This document shows positions 31,277-41,646 of a stretch of 64,000 nt of DNA, one piece after another (position 1 is the first letter of the stretch; each line of letters starts with the position of its first letter). The notes beneath the pieces are model-generated. The model did no database searches and had not been told where the DNA came from. It saw only the letters and a list, made by a program, of their open reading frames with translations. Origin of the DNA: Pseudomonas proteolytica (GTDB lineage: Bacteria > Pseudomonadota > Gammaproteobacteria > Pseudomonadales > Pseudomonadaceae); contig NZ_VFEV01000010.1 in the NCBI RefSeq assembly GCF_007858275.1, forward strand, positions 96,345-160,344. The letters run 5' to 3'. A program made the position numbers and the translations under genes.

Positions 31277-32173
31277 CTAAGAGGTACGCGCATGATTCAT
31301 CAGGTAAACGCCAACCCCCGACACTACAAAACCTGCAATTGCCAGCGCACCTGGAGCCTCACCCAGGGTCACGGAGGCCATGATCTGCGTCACCGCCGGA
31401 ATGACATGGAACAGATTGGTCGCCTTACTCGCCTCCCCTCGCCGAATCATTAGGTACAGCAGGGTCAGCGCACCGACTGAGTTCATTACAGTGATCCACG
31501 CCACCGAAGCGGCGAAGGGCACCCATTGCGTCACCTGCATGGTCTCGGTGGTATAGGCCAGCAGCAACATGACCAACGATGCGGTGACCATCTGAATGAA
31601 ACAGCCCACCCACAGGTTGACGCCGCCGAGGAAACGTTTCTGATACAGCGTGCCAAGGGTGATGCCTATCAGCGCCAGCCCCACCGCGCCATAACCGCCG
31701 ATTGACGCTTCTGAACCAAAAAAACTGCTGCCGACCACAATGGCCACGCCGCCCACGCCCAGGATCGAGCCTGGCAGGTCGCGCCAGCTCAATTGCTCGC
31801 CTAAACAGAAGTAGGCACCGATCACCACGAACACTGGCATCAACCCGACAATCAGCGCAGCTTGTCCAGCCGGCACACCCTGGCTTATCCCGGTGTAGAG
31901 GCCGCCAAATTGCAGGGCCTGCAAGAGCAAACCCACCGCAGCCGCATGAAGGTAAGGTGTGAGCCGCCTAGGCCACTCGGCCTTGATGGCGAGTGCTACT
32001 CCCAGGAACACCAGGGCAGCCAAGGCAAACCGATAGAACGTCATGGTAAAGGGCTCGCCATAACGCACACCGAACGCACCGCCGATATAACCGGAGCTCC
32101 ACAACAGGATGAAGGCAATAGGCAATGGCGATGTAAGGCGTACTTCGTAGCTTTTGTGGGCAATCGGCTTCAT
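31277..32173 (-). CDS. DMT superfamily transporter (EamA domain)
   Basis: The 298-residue protein has about ten hydrophobic helices in two EamA repeats; the first contains IAFILLWSSGYIGGAFGVRY and the second starts near IGGYGAVGLALIGITLG. Such proteins export amino acids, metabolites or drugs; the substrate cannot be read from sequence. The ATG at 32173 is chosen because TTGGAGAGTGTC places GGAG seven bases before it; an earlier ATG at 32227 adds an unhydrophobic leader. A LysR gene follows. Confidence 0.85.
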   Translation of the reverse strand: MKPIAHKSYEVRLTSPLPIAFILLWSSGYIGGAFGVRYGEPFTMTFYRFALAALVFLGVALAIKAEWPRRLTPYLHAAAVGLLLQALQFGGLYTGISQGVPAGQAALIVGLMPVFVVIGAYFCLGEQLSWRDLPGSILGVGGVAIVVGSSFFGSEASIGGYGAVGLALIGITLGTLYQKRFLGGVNLWVGCFIQMVTASLVMLLLAYTTETMQVTQWVPFAASVAWITVMNSVGALTLLYLMIRRGEASKATNLFHVIPAVTQIMASVTLGEAPGALAIAGFVVSGVGVYLMNHARTS

Positions 32174-32306
32174 GACACTCTCCAATAACGACTGTTCTGG
32201 AGAGGTAAACTGCGCCCCGGCTTGCAAGCGGTAAAATCATATAATGTGCGGCGCAGCATGCATTTTGCTTATGCACCACATGCCCACTGCAGAAACCGAA
32301 TCAGAA

Positions 32307-32640
32307 TGTGGGAGCTGGCTTGCCTGCGATTGCGGTGTGTCAGCCACTAATTCGCTTACTGACAGACTGCTATCGCAGCATAGGTATCTACACAACTTTG
32401 CCGCAACGCCCAAATCCAGACAGATAGCGCAGTTGTGGCGAGCGGGCTTGCCCCGCGCTGGGCTGCGAAGCAGCCCTAAACCCGGCCATCGCGGTTTATC
32501 TGAAGAAACGCGGCGGGCTTTTTGGGGCTGCTTCGCAGCCCAGCGCGGGGCAAGCCCGCTCGCCACGGGGGAGTTCGTCAGTTTCTGAAAGTTGTGTAGA
32601 TACCTATGGCTATCGCAGGCAAGCCTGCTCCCGCATTGAT
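32307..32640. repeat. REPIN interrupted by a 231-bp element with 21-bp terminal inverted repeats
   Basis: The outer REP arms are TGTGGGAGCTGGCTTGCCTG at 32307 and CAGGCAAGCCTGCTCCC near 32616-32632. The right arm is interrupted: CTATCGCAG occurs at 32370-32378 and again at 32610-32618. Between them lies 32379-32609, whose ends are 21-bp perfect inverted repeats (CATAGGTATCTACACAACTT, 32379-32399 and 32588-32608). Inside it, 32435-32566 is another palindrome built on GTGGCGAGCGGGCTTGCCCC arms. It carries no ORF and looks like a MITE-type insertion with a 9-bp target duplication. The gap 32174-32687 also contains the transporter promoter. Confidence 0.75.
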
Positions 32641-32687
32641 AGCAATCCTGTCCAAAAACAGCGCCATCCTTTGAATCGAGGCTTTCC

Positions 32688-33134
32688 ATGACCTGGCAAC
32701 CCCACATCACCGTCGCCACCATCGTCGAAGACAACGGTCGCTTTCTGATGGTCGAAGAGCTCAAGGGCGGCCGCGCCGTGCTCAACCAGCCCGCCGGGCA
32801 CCTCGACCCGCACGAAACCCTGACCGAAGCCGCCGTGCGCGAAACCCTTGAAGAAACCGGCTGGGACGTCGAAGCCACCGGCATCGTCGGTATCTACCTG
32901 TACACCGCCCCCAGTAATGGCGTGACTTACCAACGGGTCTGCTTCATTGCCAAAGCCCTGCAACACCACCCGGACTATCAGCTCGACGAAGGCATCGTGC
33001 GCGCCCGCTGGCTGACCCGTGACGAGCTGATGGCGGTACGCGACGACTGGCGCAGCGAGCTGATCATCCGCTGTATCGATGACTATTTGGCCGGCCAGTG
33101 CCACAGTCTCGACCTGATCCGCCCTTCTCTTTAG
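32688..33134 (+). CDS. nudJ: NUDIX hydrolase, NudJ-like
   Basis: The 148-aa protein carries a full Nudix box at residues 37-59 (GHLDPHETLTEAAVRETLEE, then TGW), with the metal-binding REtLEE glutamates. The MTWQPHITVATIVEDNGRFL start and its place just before mnmA match NudJ-type phosphatases that act on thiamine pyrophosphate and nucleoside di- and triphosphates. A GAGG ribosome site precedes ATG. It lies 59 bp before mnmA and is probably co-transcribed. Confidence 0.88.
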   Translation: MTWQPHITVATIVEDNGRFLMVEELKGGRAVLNQPAGHLDPHETLTEAAVRETLEETGWDVEATGIVGIYLYTAPSNGVTYQRVCFIAKALQHHPDYQLDEGIVRARWLTRDELMAVRDDWRSELIIRCIDDYLAGQCHSLDLIRPSL

Positions 33135-33193
33135 CCTTGAGGGCGCGAGCCTGCTAGAATCGCGTCCTTTTTCAAGACACCCGTTGAAATCCT

Positions 33194-34318
33194 ATGCGTG
33201 ATCCAGCCCCTTCTGACACACAAAAGAAGCGCGTCATCGTCGGCATGTCCGGCGGCGTGGATTCTTCCGTTTCCGCCGTTCTGCTCATGGAGCAGGGTTA
33301 TGAGGTGGAAGGCCTGTTCATGAAGAACTGGGAAGAAGACGATGGAACGGAATACTGCACTGCCATGGACGACCTGGCCGATGCCCAGGCCGTGTGCGAC
33401 AAGATTGGCATCAAGCTGCACACCGCCAACTTCGCCGCCGAGTACTGGGACAATGTGTTCGAGCACTTCCTGGCCGAATACAAGGCCGGCCGCACGCCGA
33501 ACCCGGACATCCTGTGTAACCGTGAAATCAAGTTCAAGGCGTTCCTCGACTACGCCATGATCCTCGGCGCCGACCTGATTGCCACAGGCCACTACGTGCG
33601 CCGTCGCGATATCGATGGCCGTACCGAGCTGCTCAAGGGCCTGGACCCGAACAAGGACCAGAGCTACTTCCTGCACGCCGTCGGTGGTGAACAGATCGCC
33701 AAGACCCTGTTCCCGGTGGGCGAACTGGAAAAGCCCGAAGTGCGCAAGATCGCCGAGAAACACGGCCTGGCTACCGCGAAGAAGAAGGACTCTACGGGGA
33801 TCTGCTTTATCGGCGAACGCCGCTTCAGCGACTTCCTCAAGCAGTACCTGCCGGCCCAGCCGGGCGAGATCAAGACAACCGAAGGCGAAGTCATCGGCCG
33901 TCACCACGGCCTGATGTACCACACCATCGGCCAGCGCCAGGGCCTGGGCATCGGCGGCCTGAAGGACGCCGGTGAAGAGCCGTGGTACGTGCTGGTCAAG
34001 GACCTGGAAAACAACGTGCTGATCGTCGGCCAGGGCAACGAGCATCCGTTGTTGTTCTCCGGTGCACTGCTGGCCTCGGAGATCTATTGGGTCAACCCGA
34101 TCGACCTGAGCACCCCGCGCCGCCTGACTGCCAAGGTGCGCTATCGCCAGAGCGACCAGCCCTGCACCCTGGAAAAGACCGCCAGCGGCTACCGCGCCAC
34201 GTTCGATGACCCGCAGCGCGCGGTCACGCCTGGCCAATCCGTGGTGTTCTACGACGGTGAAATCTGCCTGGGGGGCGGCGTGATTGAAGTCGCCGAACCC
34301 TGGAGCAACCCGGCATGA
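33194..34318 (+). CDS. mnmA: tRNA-specific 2-thiouridylase MnmA
   Basis: The 374-residue enzyme adenylates U34 of tRNA-Lys, -Glu and -Gln and replaces its oxygen with sulfur from TusE. The PP-loop [15 protein letters not shown] starts at about residue 18; the catalytic Cys108 ([12 protein letters not shown]) and Cys204 ([12 protein letters not shown]) are both present. The sulfur relay genes tusDCBE lie in the same window at 9482-10851. It overlaps hflD by four bases. Confidence 0.98.
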   Translation: MRDPAPSDTQKKRVIVGMSGGVDSSVSAVLLMEQGYEVEGLFMKNWEEDDGTEYCTAMDDLADAQAVCDKIGIKLHTANFAAEYWDNVFEHFLAEYKAGRTPNPDILCNREIKFKAFLDYAMILGADLIATGHYVRRRDIDGRTELLKGLDPNKDQSYFLHAVGGEQIAKTLFPVGELEKPEVRKIAEKHGLATAKKKDSTGICFIGERRFSDFLKQYLPAQPGEIKTTEGEVIGRHHGLMYHTIGQRQGLGIGGLKDAGEEPWYVLVKDLENNVLIVGQGNEHPLLFSGALLASEIYWVNPIDLSTPRRLTAKVRYRQSDQPCTLEKTASGYRATFDDPQRAVTPGQSVVFYDGEICLGGGVIEVAEPWSNPA

Positions 34319-34938
34319 GCCCGACCCAGGAGCAATTGACGGCACTGGGCGGGGTCTTCCTCGCGGCCGTGCTGGTGGACAAGATCGCCAAGACCGGCCA
34401 GGTGACCGAAGCAGGCCTGACGTGCATGCTCGGCAGCCTGTTGGTGGTGGATCCAAAGGACACCCTGGACGTGTACGGCGGCGACGACTTGAGCCTGCGC
34501 GAAGGTTATCGTGCCCTGATCGGCGCCCTCGAACGCGACCCCAGCACCTTGCAGCGCGAGCCATTGCGCTACGCCCTGTCGATGCTCGGCCTGGAGCGGC
34601 AGTTGGCCAAACGCGACGACTTGCTGGAAACCATTGGCAAGCGCCTGCCGCAGATCCAGTCCCAGGTCGAGCACTTCGGCCCGGCCCACGAAAACGTGAT
34701 CGCCGCCTGTGGCGCCTTGTACCAGGACACCTTGAGCACCTTGCGCCAGCGGATCCAGGTCCATGGCGACATGCGCAACCTGCAACAACCCAACAACGCC
34801 TCGAAAATCCGCGCTCTGCTTCTGGCCGGCATTCGTTCGGCGCGCTTGTGGCGCCAGTTGGGCGGTCATCGTTGGCAGTTGGTCATCAGCCGTCGCAAAT
34901 TGCTCAAAGAGCTTTACCCGTTGATGCGCAACGAATAA
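34315..34938 (+). CDS. hflD: High frequency lysogenization protein HflD
   Basis: The 207-aa helical protein ([60 protein letters not shown]) matches HflD, a peripheral membrane protein that in E. coli affects lambda CII. Its cellular function is not settled. It overlaps the mnmA stop (ATGA) and precedes purB, a conserved order. Confidence 0.93.
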   Translation: MSPTQEQLTALGGVFLAAVLVDKIAKTGQVTEAGLTCMLGSLLVVDPKDTLDVYGGDDLSLREGYRALIGALERDPSTLQREPLRYALSMLGLERQLAKRDDLLETIGKRLPQIQSQVEHFGPAHENVIAACGALYQDTLSTLRQRIQVHGDMRNLQQPNNASKIRALLLAGIRSARLWRQLGGHRWQLVISRRKLLKELYPLMRNE

Positions 34939-34976
34939 GTCGCAGCCACGGGCTATTTTCAAGCCGTTACGCGTAA

Positions 34977-36434
<1,458 letters not shown>

Positions 36435-36454
36435 TTGCAGCTTGACCCCTTGAG

Positions 36455-36480
36455 ACGCCCGGCAGCGCCGGGCGTTTTTA
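36455..36480 (+). terminator. Intrinsic terminator after purB
   Basis: ACGCCCGGC-AGC-GCCGGGCGTTTTTA has a short perfect GC stem followed by a T-run. Confidence 0.88.
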
Positions 36481-36518
36481 TTCCCGTCTGAAAAGTGCTT
36501 TTTTTCAATAGGTTACAC

Positions 36519-37688
36519 ATGAATCCTGATATTCCTCTTCAACTTCTAGGCGGCATCACTGCACGGGAATTCCTGCGCGACTACTGGCAGAAAAAACCGC
36601 TGCTGATCCGCCAGGCCATTCCTGATTTCGAAAGCCCGATCGATGCCGACGAACTGGCCGGCCTGGCGCTGGAAGAAGAAGTCGAGTCGCGCCTGGTGAT
36701 CGAGCACGGCGAGCGCCCTTGGGAGCTGCGTCGCGGCCCGTTTGCCGAAGACGCCTTCAGCACCCTGCCCGAGCGCGAGTGGACCCTGCTGGTGCAGGCG
36801 GTCGACCAGTTTGTACCGGAAGTGGCCGAGTTGCTGGAGCAGTTCCGCTTCCTGCCAAGCTGGCGCATCGACGACGTGATGATCAGCTTTGCCGCCCCCG
36901 GTGGCAGCGTCGGTCCACATTTCGATAACTACGACGTGTTCCTGCTGCAAGCCCAGGGCAAGCGCAACTGGAAGATCGGCCAGATGTGCAGCTCGGAAAG
37001 CCCGCTGCTGCAGCACGCCGACCTGCGCATCCTCGCCGAATTCGAAGAGAGCGCCGAATGGGTGCTGGAACCGGGCGACATGCTTTACCTGCCGCCGCGC
37101 CTGGCGCACTTCGGCATCGCTGAAGATGACTGCATGACCTACTCGGTAGGTTTCCGCGCGCCAAGCGCCGCCGAAGTGCTGACCCACTTCACCGACTTCC
37201 TCAGCCAGTACCTGACCGATGAAGAACGCTACACCGACGCTGACGCCCAGCCCGTTAGCGATCCGCACCAGATCCAGAGCGACGCCCTCGACCGCCTGAA
37301 AAGCCTGCTGGCCGAGCACATGAGCGACGAGCGCATGCTGCTGACCTGGTTCGGCCAATTCATGACCGAGCCACGCTACCCGGAGCTGGTCGCAGGCCCC
37401 GAAGAGCTGGCGCAGGATGAAGTGATCAGCAGCCTGGAAGACGGCGCAGTACTGATCCGCAACCCAAGCGCGCGCCTGGCCTGGTCGGAAGTGGACGACG
37501 ACGTATTGCTGTTCGCCAGCGGCCAGAGCCGTTACCTGCCAGGCAAACTGCGCGAACTGCTGAAGTTGATCTGCGCGGCCGACGCTCTGCATGTCGACAA
37601 CCTGGGTCCATGGCTGGCTGATGAAGACGGCCGCGACCTGCTGTGCGAACTGGTCAAGCAAGGAAGCCTGGGGTTTGCCGATGAATAA
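36519..37688 (+). CDS. roxA: Ribosomal protein uL16 arginine 3-hydroxylase (RoxA/YcfD-type JmjC cupin)
   Basis: The 389-residue Fe(II)/2-oxoglutarate oxygenase has the metal triad His134, Asp136 (GPHFDNYDVF) and His197 (LPPRLAHFGI), then a helical dimerisation region and a winged-helix C-terminus. E. coli YcfD hydroxylates Arg81 of L16. The ATG at 36519 (MNPDIPLQLLGG) is chosen over an upstream ATG at 36495, which lies in the T-rich leader. The next gene's ATG lies within its last three codons. Confidence 0.93.
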   Translation: MNPDIPLQLLGGITAREFLRDYWQKKPLLIRQAIPDFESPIDADELAGLALEEEVESRLVIEHGERPWELRRGPFAEDAFSTLPEREWTLLVQAVDQFVPEVAELLEQFRFLPSWRIDDVMISFAAPGGSVGPHFDNYDVFLLQAQGKRNWKIGQMCSSESPLLQHADLRILAEFEESAEWVLEPGDMLYLPPRLAHFGIAEDDCMTYSVGFRAPSAAEVLTHFTDFLSQYLTDEERYTDADAQPVSDPHQIQSDALDRLKSLLAEHMSDERMLLTWFGQFMTEPRYPELVAGPEELAQDEVISSLEDGAVLIRNPSARLAWSEVDDDVLLFASGQSRYLPGKLRELLKLICAADALHVDNLGPWLADEDGRDLLCELVKQGSLGFADE

Positions 37689-38103
37689 AATTCACGTAAG
37701 TGTCGCAGACTGGCAAAAGGATATCGCCGAGATCCGGCGCATTCGTGAAGCGGTATTTATCGCTGAGCAATCGGTTCCACCTGAGCTGGAGTGGGACGCA
37801 GACGACGCTGGAGCCATGCACTTCCTCGCGTTCGAAGGCGACTTTCCCATTGGTACTGCACGCCTGCTGCCCAGCGGCGAGATCGGTCGCGTGTCGGTCC
37901 TCAAGGACTGGCGCGGGCTGAAGGTTGGCGACAAGCTGATGGAGGCGGTGATTGGCGAGGCCGAGAAACGCGGCCAGACCCGGCAGTTCCTCAGCGCGCA
38001 GGTGTATGCCGCACCGTTCTATGAGCGGCTAGGGTTCAAGATCGTCAGCGGGGAATTCCTGGAAGTCGGGATTCCTCATGTTGATATGGAGCGCGAGGGC
38101 TGA
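37681..38103 (+). CDS. GNAT-family N-acetyltransferase
   Basis: The 140-aa single-domain protein (MNKIHVSVADWQKDIAEIRR) shows the GNAT core: EIGRVSVLKDWRGLKVGDKL (acetyl-CoA-binding motif A, with R-x-x-G-x-G/A-like spacing) and the YAAPFYERLGFKIVSGEFL motif B. It resembles the ElaA/YjdJ-type subgroup. The substrate is not known. The gene overlaps the roxA 3' end by eight bases, so it is translationally coupled to the L16 hydroxylase. Confidence 0.85.
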   Translation: MNKIHVSVADWQKDIAEIRRIREAVFIAEQSVPPELEWDADDAGAMHFLAFEGDFPIGTARLLPSGEIGRVSVLKDWRGLKVGDKLMEAVIGEAEKRGQTRQFLSAQVYAAPFYERLGFKIVSGEFLEVGIPHVDMEREG

Positions 38104-38380
38104 TCCGAGTCCGAGTCGCTCCCATCGCAGGCAAGCCAGCTCCAACACTTGGAATGTAGGCCCTTGTGGGTGCTGGCGAGCGGCCCTGATATTGCAAGCT
38201 GGCTTGCCGTGGCGAGCGGGCTTGTCGGAACGCCGCATCGCCCGCGCTGGGCTGCGTAGCAGCCCCCCCCTCAACAGACGCCGAGTTCTTCCTGAAAGAA
38301 CTCGGCGTTTTTATTGGGGCTGCTACGCAACCCAGCGCGGGGCAAGCCCGCTCACCACAACAATCTGCTGCCAGCCAGGA
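38104..38380. repeat. REP cluster with a 150-bp composite palindrome
   Basis: A single REP arm (ATCGCAGGCAAGCCAGCTCC, about 38126-38145) is followed by a long palindrome at 38209-38358 with arms GTGGCGAGCGGGCTTG... and ...CAAGCCCGCTCACCAC. The palindrome has inner arms GCGCTGGGCTGCGTAGCAGC and a core hairpin GCCGAGTTCTT/AAGAACTCGGC that resembles a terminator with GTTTTTA after it. The left outer arm has diverged (TTGTCGGAACGCC). The same outer arms occur inside the elements at 32435 and 63891. No ORF is present. Confidence 0.8.
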
Positions 38381-38428
38381 CGATAAACTGGCACCATCAA
38401 GCCCAAATGACTCGCAGAGATAACGGAC

Positions 38429-39154
38429 ATGTCCCTACGCACCCTGCTCACCGCCCTACTGCTATCCGCCAGTTTCACGGCGATGGCAGCCACTGAAGTC
38501 CTGCCCTTGAGCAACCGCACCAGCGCCGACCTGCTGCCGGTCGCACAGAGTTTCATTGGCAAGGATGGCACGGTCAGCGCCTATGGCAATCAACTGATCG
38601 TCAATGCCGAGCCGGACAAGATCCAGGGCCTGCGCGCCCTGCTCGCACAACTGGACACGCCGTCCAAGCGCTTGCTGATCACCGTCGACACCAACGAAAA
38701 CAATCAGCAGAGCAACGGCCAGGTCATCACCTACAGCACCGAAAGCCGAGAGGGTGGAATCCAGCAGATCCAGGCCAGCGAAGGCGTGCCCGCGCTGATC
38801 CAGGTCGGTCAGAGCGTGCCACTGACCACCACCCAGCCCGATACCTATGGCCGCCCGCAAAACCAGACTCAATACCGCAACGTCACCCAAGGCTTCTACG
38901 TCACCGCCAGCGTCACCGGCGAGACCGTACACCTGAGCATCAGCACCAATCGTGACCGTATGAGCCAGGAGCGTCCCGATGTAGTGAATGTGCAAAGTAC
39001 CGACACAACTGTCAGCGGGCGCCTGGGCGAATGGATCACCCTGGCCGGTATCAATCGCCAGACCCAGGCCGACAAACAGGGCGCGACCCGCACCTACTCG
39101 ACCCAGGGCCGGGATGACCTGACACTGCGGGTCAAAGTGGACACCTTGAACTGA
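38429..39154 (+). CDS. Exported secretin-domain-like protein of unknown function
   Basis: The 241-residue protein has a signal peptide (MSLRTLLTALLLSASFTAMA, cleavage near AA-TE) and a short N-terminal secretin N1-like domain (TSADLLPVAQSFIGKDGTVS, NQLIVNAEPDKIQGLRALLA, QLDTPSKRLLITVDT). The rest is strand-rich and similar in style to secretin-core fragments. No beta-barrel domain is present and the length is far short of a secretin. It may act as a periplasmic component. A conserved position near aceA, as in PAO1 PA2632-PA2633, is from memory only. No operon partner is seen. Confidence 0.6.
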   Translation: MSLRTLLTALLLSASFTAMAATEVLPLSNRTSADLLPVAQSFIGKDGTVSAYGNQLIVNAEPDKIQGLRALLAQLDTPSKRLLITVDTNENNQQSNGQVITYSTESREGGIQQIQASEGVPALIQVGQSVPLTTTQPDTYGRPQNQTQYRNVTQGFYVTASVTGETVHLSISTNRDRMSQERPDVVNVQSTDTTVSGRLGEWITLAGINRQTQADKQGATRTYSTQGRDDLTLRVKVDTLN

Positions 39155-39194
39155 AGCACCAAAAACTGACTGATTAGTCGTATTAGACCAAAGA

Positions 39195-39220
39195 TGTAGT
39201 GCTATAAAAAAAGCACTACA
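39195..39220. promoter_or_regulatory. Candidate operator, TGTAGTGCT-N8-AGCACTACA
   Basis: A perfect 9-bp-arm palindrome with an A-rich eight-base spacer (ATAAAAAA). It lies 41 bp after the secretin-like gene and 443 bp before aceA. An operator for a dimeric regulator is the simplest reading; the RpiR-family regulator RccR, which is known to control aceA in Pseudomonas, is one candidate, though the match to its site is from memory. It has no T-run of the right kind for a terminator. Confidence 0.5.
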
Positions 39221-39662
39221 AAACATTTGACGATCCAAAAAAGCATGGGCATGATGGCCTCGCTCCCGCTAATCAGGGGCCCTGGCAAGGGCCTTCGGAT
39301 CGTCGCTCTAAGCTACCCACCTGAGCCGATTCGTGTCTGTACCGCCCACAAGGTGTGTTTGACGAGGTTGCGACTGGAACGAAGTTGTCCCGAGGGACGG
39401 AAGCTAACCAGGTAACCCGGCAACACACTGATGGATCGTACCAAGGCCCACGACGCCCGAAGACTGTTCTCGGTTCGCCTCTACCTGCTCACTTTCTCCC
39501 TTGAGCCTATCGTTCATCCCGTCGCCTTCCCCGCCAAGCCCACTTTGACCGCCTAAGCTTCTGGTCAGCGAGCAGCCAATCCCACGCACTGAATACGTGG
39601 CTGGCAAACGGAATTTTCAACCCAGTAGTTTTTCCACAAAAGACGCGACGAGGTTTTTCCCC
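39221..39662 (+). other. Long aceA upstream leader, no gene recognised
   Basis: This 442-bp segment has no credible ORF. It has small hairpins (GTCCC-GAG-GGAC near 39388-39398, GGGCCCTGGCAAGGGCC near 39278) and pyrimidine-rich tracts near 39470-39550. It probably contains the aceA promoter and a long 5' untranslated region, or an sRNA gene. I see no known riboswitch. Confidence 0.4.
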
Positions 39663-40988
39663 ATGGCACTGACACGCGAACAGCAAATTGCAGCCCTTGA
39701 AAAAGACTGGGCTGAAAACCCACGCTGGAAAGGCGTGACTCGCGCTTACTCCGCTGCTGACGTCGTCCGCCTGCGCGGCTCGGTTCAACCTGAGCACACC
39801 TTCGCAAAACTGGGCGCCGAGAAGCTGTGGAAGCTGGTTACCCAGGGCGCCAAGCCGTCCTTCCGTCCCGAGAAAGATTTCGTCAACTGCATGGGCGCCC
39901 TGACCGGCGGCCAAGCTGTGCAACAAGTCAAGGCCGGCATCCAGGCGATCTACCTGTCCGGCTGGCAAGTGGCCGCGGACAACAACTCCGCCGAGTCCAT
40001 GTACCCTGACCAATCGCTGTACCCGGTGGATTCCGTGCCAACCGTGGTCAAGCGCATCAACAACTCGTTCCGCCGCGCCGACCAGATCCAATGGAAAGCC
40101 GGTAAAGGTCCGGGCGACGAAGGCTACATCGACTACTTCGCGCCAATCGTGGCTGACGCCGAAGCCGGTTTCGGTGGCGTACTGAACGCCTACGAGCTGA
40201 TGAAGAGCATGATCGAGGCAGGCGCCGCCGGCGTGCACTTCGAAGACCAACTGGCTTCCGTGAAAAAATGCGGCCACATGGGCGGCAAGGTACTGGTTCC
40301 GACCCAGGAAGCCGTACAGAAGCTGACCGCTGCTCGCCTGGCTGCTGACGTTGCCGGCACCCCGACCATCATCCTGGCACGTACCGACGCTAACGCGGCA
40401 GACCTGCTGACGTCGGACTGCGACCCGTACGACCAGCCGTTCGTGACTGGCGAGCGCACCCAGGAAGGCTTCTACAAGGTTCGTGCAGGCCTGGATCAAG
40501 CAATTGCCCGCGGCCTGGCCTACGCGCCGTACGCCGACCTGATCTGGTGCGAAACCGCCAAGCCAGACCTGGACGAAGCCCGTCGCTTCGCCGAGGCGAT
40601 CAAGAAGGAATACCCGGACCAACTGCTGTCCTACAACTGCTCGCCTTCCTTCAACTGGAAGAAAAACCTGGACGACGCGACCATCGCCAAGTTCCAGCGC
40701 GAACTGTCCGCCATGGGCTACAAGCACCAGTTCATCACCCTGGCCGGCATTCACAACATGTGGCACAGCATGTTCAACCTGGCGCACGACTACGCCCGCA
40801 ACGACATGACTGCCTACGTGAAGCTGCAGGAGCAGGAATTCGCTGACGCCGCCAAAGGCTACACCTTCGTGGCGCACCAGCAGGAAGTGGGCACTGGCTA
40901 CTTCGACGACATGACCACCGTGATCCAGGGCGGCACCTCGTCCGTAACCGCGCTGACCGGTTCGACCGAAGAAGAACAGTTTCACTAA
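39663..40988 (+). CDS. aceA: Isocitrate lyase
   Basis: The 441-aa enzyme splits isocitrate into glyoxylate and succinate and opens the glyoxylate shunt. The catalytic signature [18 protein letters not shown] lies near residue 203; flanking motifs [20 protein letters not shown] and [12 protein letters not shown] are present. The length matches the short ICL type (E. coli) and not the 531-residue PAO1 type. The ATG at 39663 ([12 protein letters not shown]) is preferred to 39597, which lies in the leader. Flux is set against Icd and Idh encoded about 10 kb upstream. Confidence 0.97.
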   Translation: MALTREQQIAALEKDWAENPRWKGVTRAYSAADVVRLRGSVQPEHTFAKLGAEKLWKLVTQGAKPSFRPEKDFVNCMGALTGGQAVQQVKAGIQAIYLSGWQVAADNNSAESMYPDQSLYPVDSVPTVVKRINNSFRRADQIQWKAGKGPGDEGYIDYFAPIVADAEAGFGGVLNAYELMKSMIEAGAAGVHFEDQLASVKKCGHMGGKVLVPTQEAVQKLTAARLAADVAGTPTIILARTDANAADLLTSDCDPYDQPFVTGERTQEGFYKVRAGLDQAIARGLAYAPYADLIWCETAKPDLDEARRFAEAIKKEYPDQLLSYNCSPSFNWKKNLDDATIAKFQRELSAMGYKHQFITLAGIHNMWHSMFNLAHDYARNDMTAYVKLQEQEFADAAKGYTFVAHQQEVGTGYFDDMTTVIQGGTSSVTALTGSTEEEQFH

Positions 40989-41051
40989 GTGACCTGAGTA
41001 CACGGCCATTGCGGGCCCGATAGAAAGCTAACCGCAGTGCCGCACGATCTG

Positions 41052-41082
41052 ACGCCCCGACTGGTTCGGGGCGTTTTTTTTG
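41052..41082 (+). terminator. Intrinsic terminator after aceA
   Basis: ACGCCCCGA-CTGGT-TCGGGGCG followed by TTTTTTTT is a strong rho-independent terminator. Confidence 0.92.
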
Positions 41083-41119
41083 CCCCGAGAAAACCCTCCC
41101 ACCCCTGCGAAGATCAAAA

Positions 41120-41208
41120 TGTGGGAGCGGGCTTGCTCGCGAAAGCGGTGTGTCAGTCAAAAAACTGCTGGCTGATGCACCGCTTTCGCGAGCAAGCCCG
41201 CTCCCACA
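41120..41208. repeat. REPIN with 29-bp perfect arms (GTGGGAGCGGGCTTGCTCGCG type)
   Basis: The arm at 41120-41148 is the exact reverse complement of 41180-41208, around 31 unrelated bases. It uses the TGTGGGAGCGGGCTTG subtype, different from the TGTAGGAGCGAGCTTG subtype at 22909 and 59343. Confidence 0.93.
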
Positions 41209-41646
41209 ATAAAAATGCGGCCAGCCTGATGTTTTTGCGCAAAACCTTGATCCAGAGCGGTATTCGCCCAGGAAAATTCAGTTAAAAGTTGTGCGCTGAC
41301 AACTTGCGCCTAACGGGCAAGTAACAACAACTTTTCCCGCGACGCACTCAACACCCGCTTAAAACTCCCGCAAACAATATTCATTATCATTTAGAGCATT
41401 AAAACTTCGTTACACCCTAAACAAAACACAATTGATTAAAATCAAGCTAATGCCCGCAGCGTCTGGGCTACAGCCCCATAAAGGTGCACTATGTCCTTAA
41501 TTCAGCGAATAAATTAGCTACAGGAATTTTACTTGCTAGGTGTTTAGCCATAAAATCACCGCGATTGATTGCGCTGCGACATATCGTCACTGCGTCGTTA
41601 CTTTTTCGAGCTCAGAGACCTTTGCTCTCTGTTAAGGATTTCCAGC
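41209..41646 (+). promoter_or_regulatory. nuo operon upstream region with an FNR/ANR-type box
   Basis: The region upstream of nuoA is AT-rich between 41340 and 41470 and contains a perfect TTGAT-TAAA-ATCAA box at 41432-41445, the consensus of FNR/ANR, the oxygen-sensing regulator of pseudomonads. It is about 200 bp before nuoA, so a position upstream of the start site is plausible. No ORF is credible. An ATTCATTATCATTT stretch at about 41380-41393 resembles part of a Fur site but is weak. Confidence 0.6.

Noticed and set aside
41374..41395. Possible Fur box in the nuo upstream region
   Set aside because: ATTCATTATCATTT matches only part of the 19-bp consensus and is expected by chance in this AT-rich stretch.
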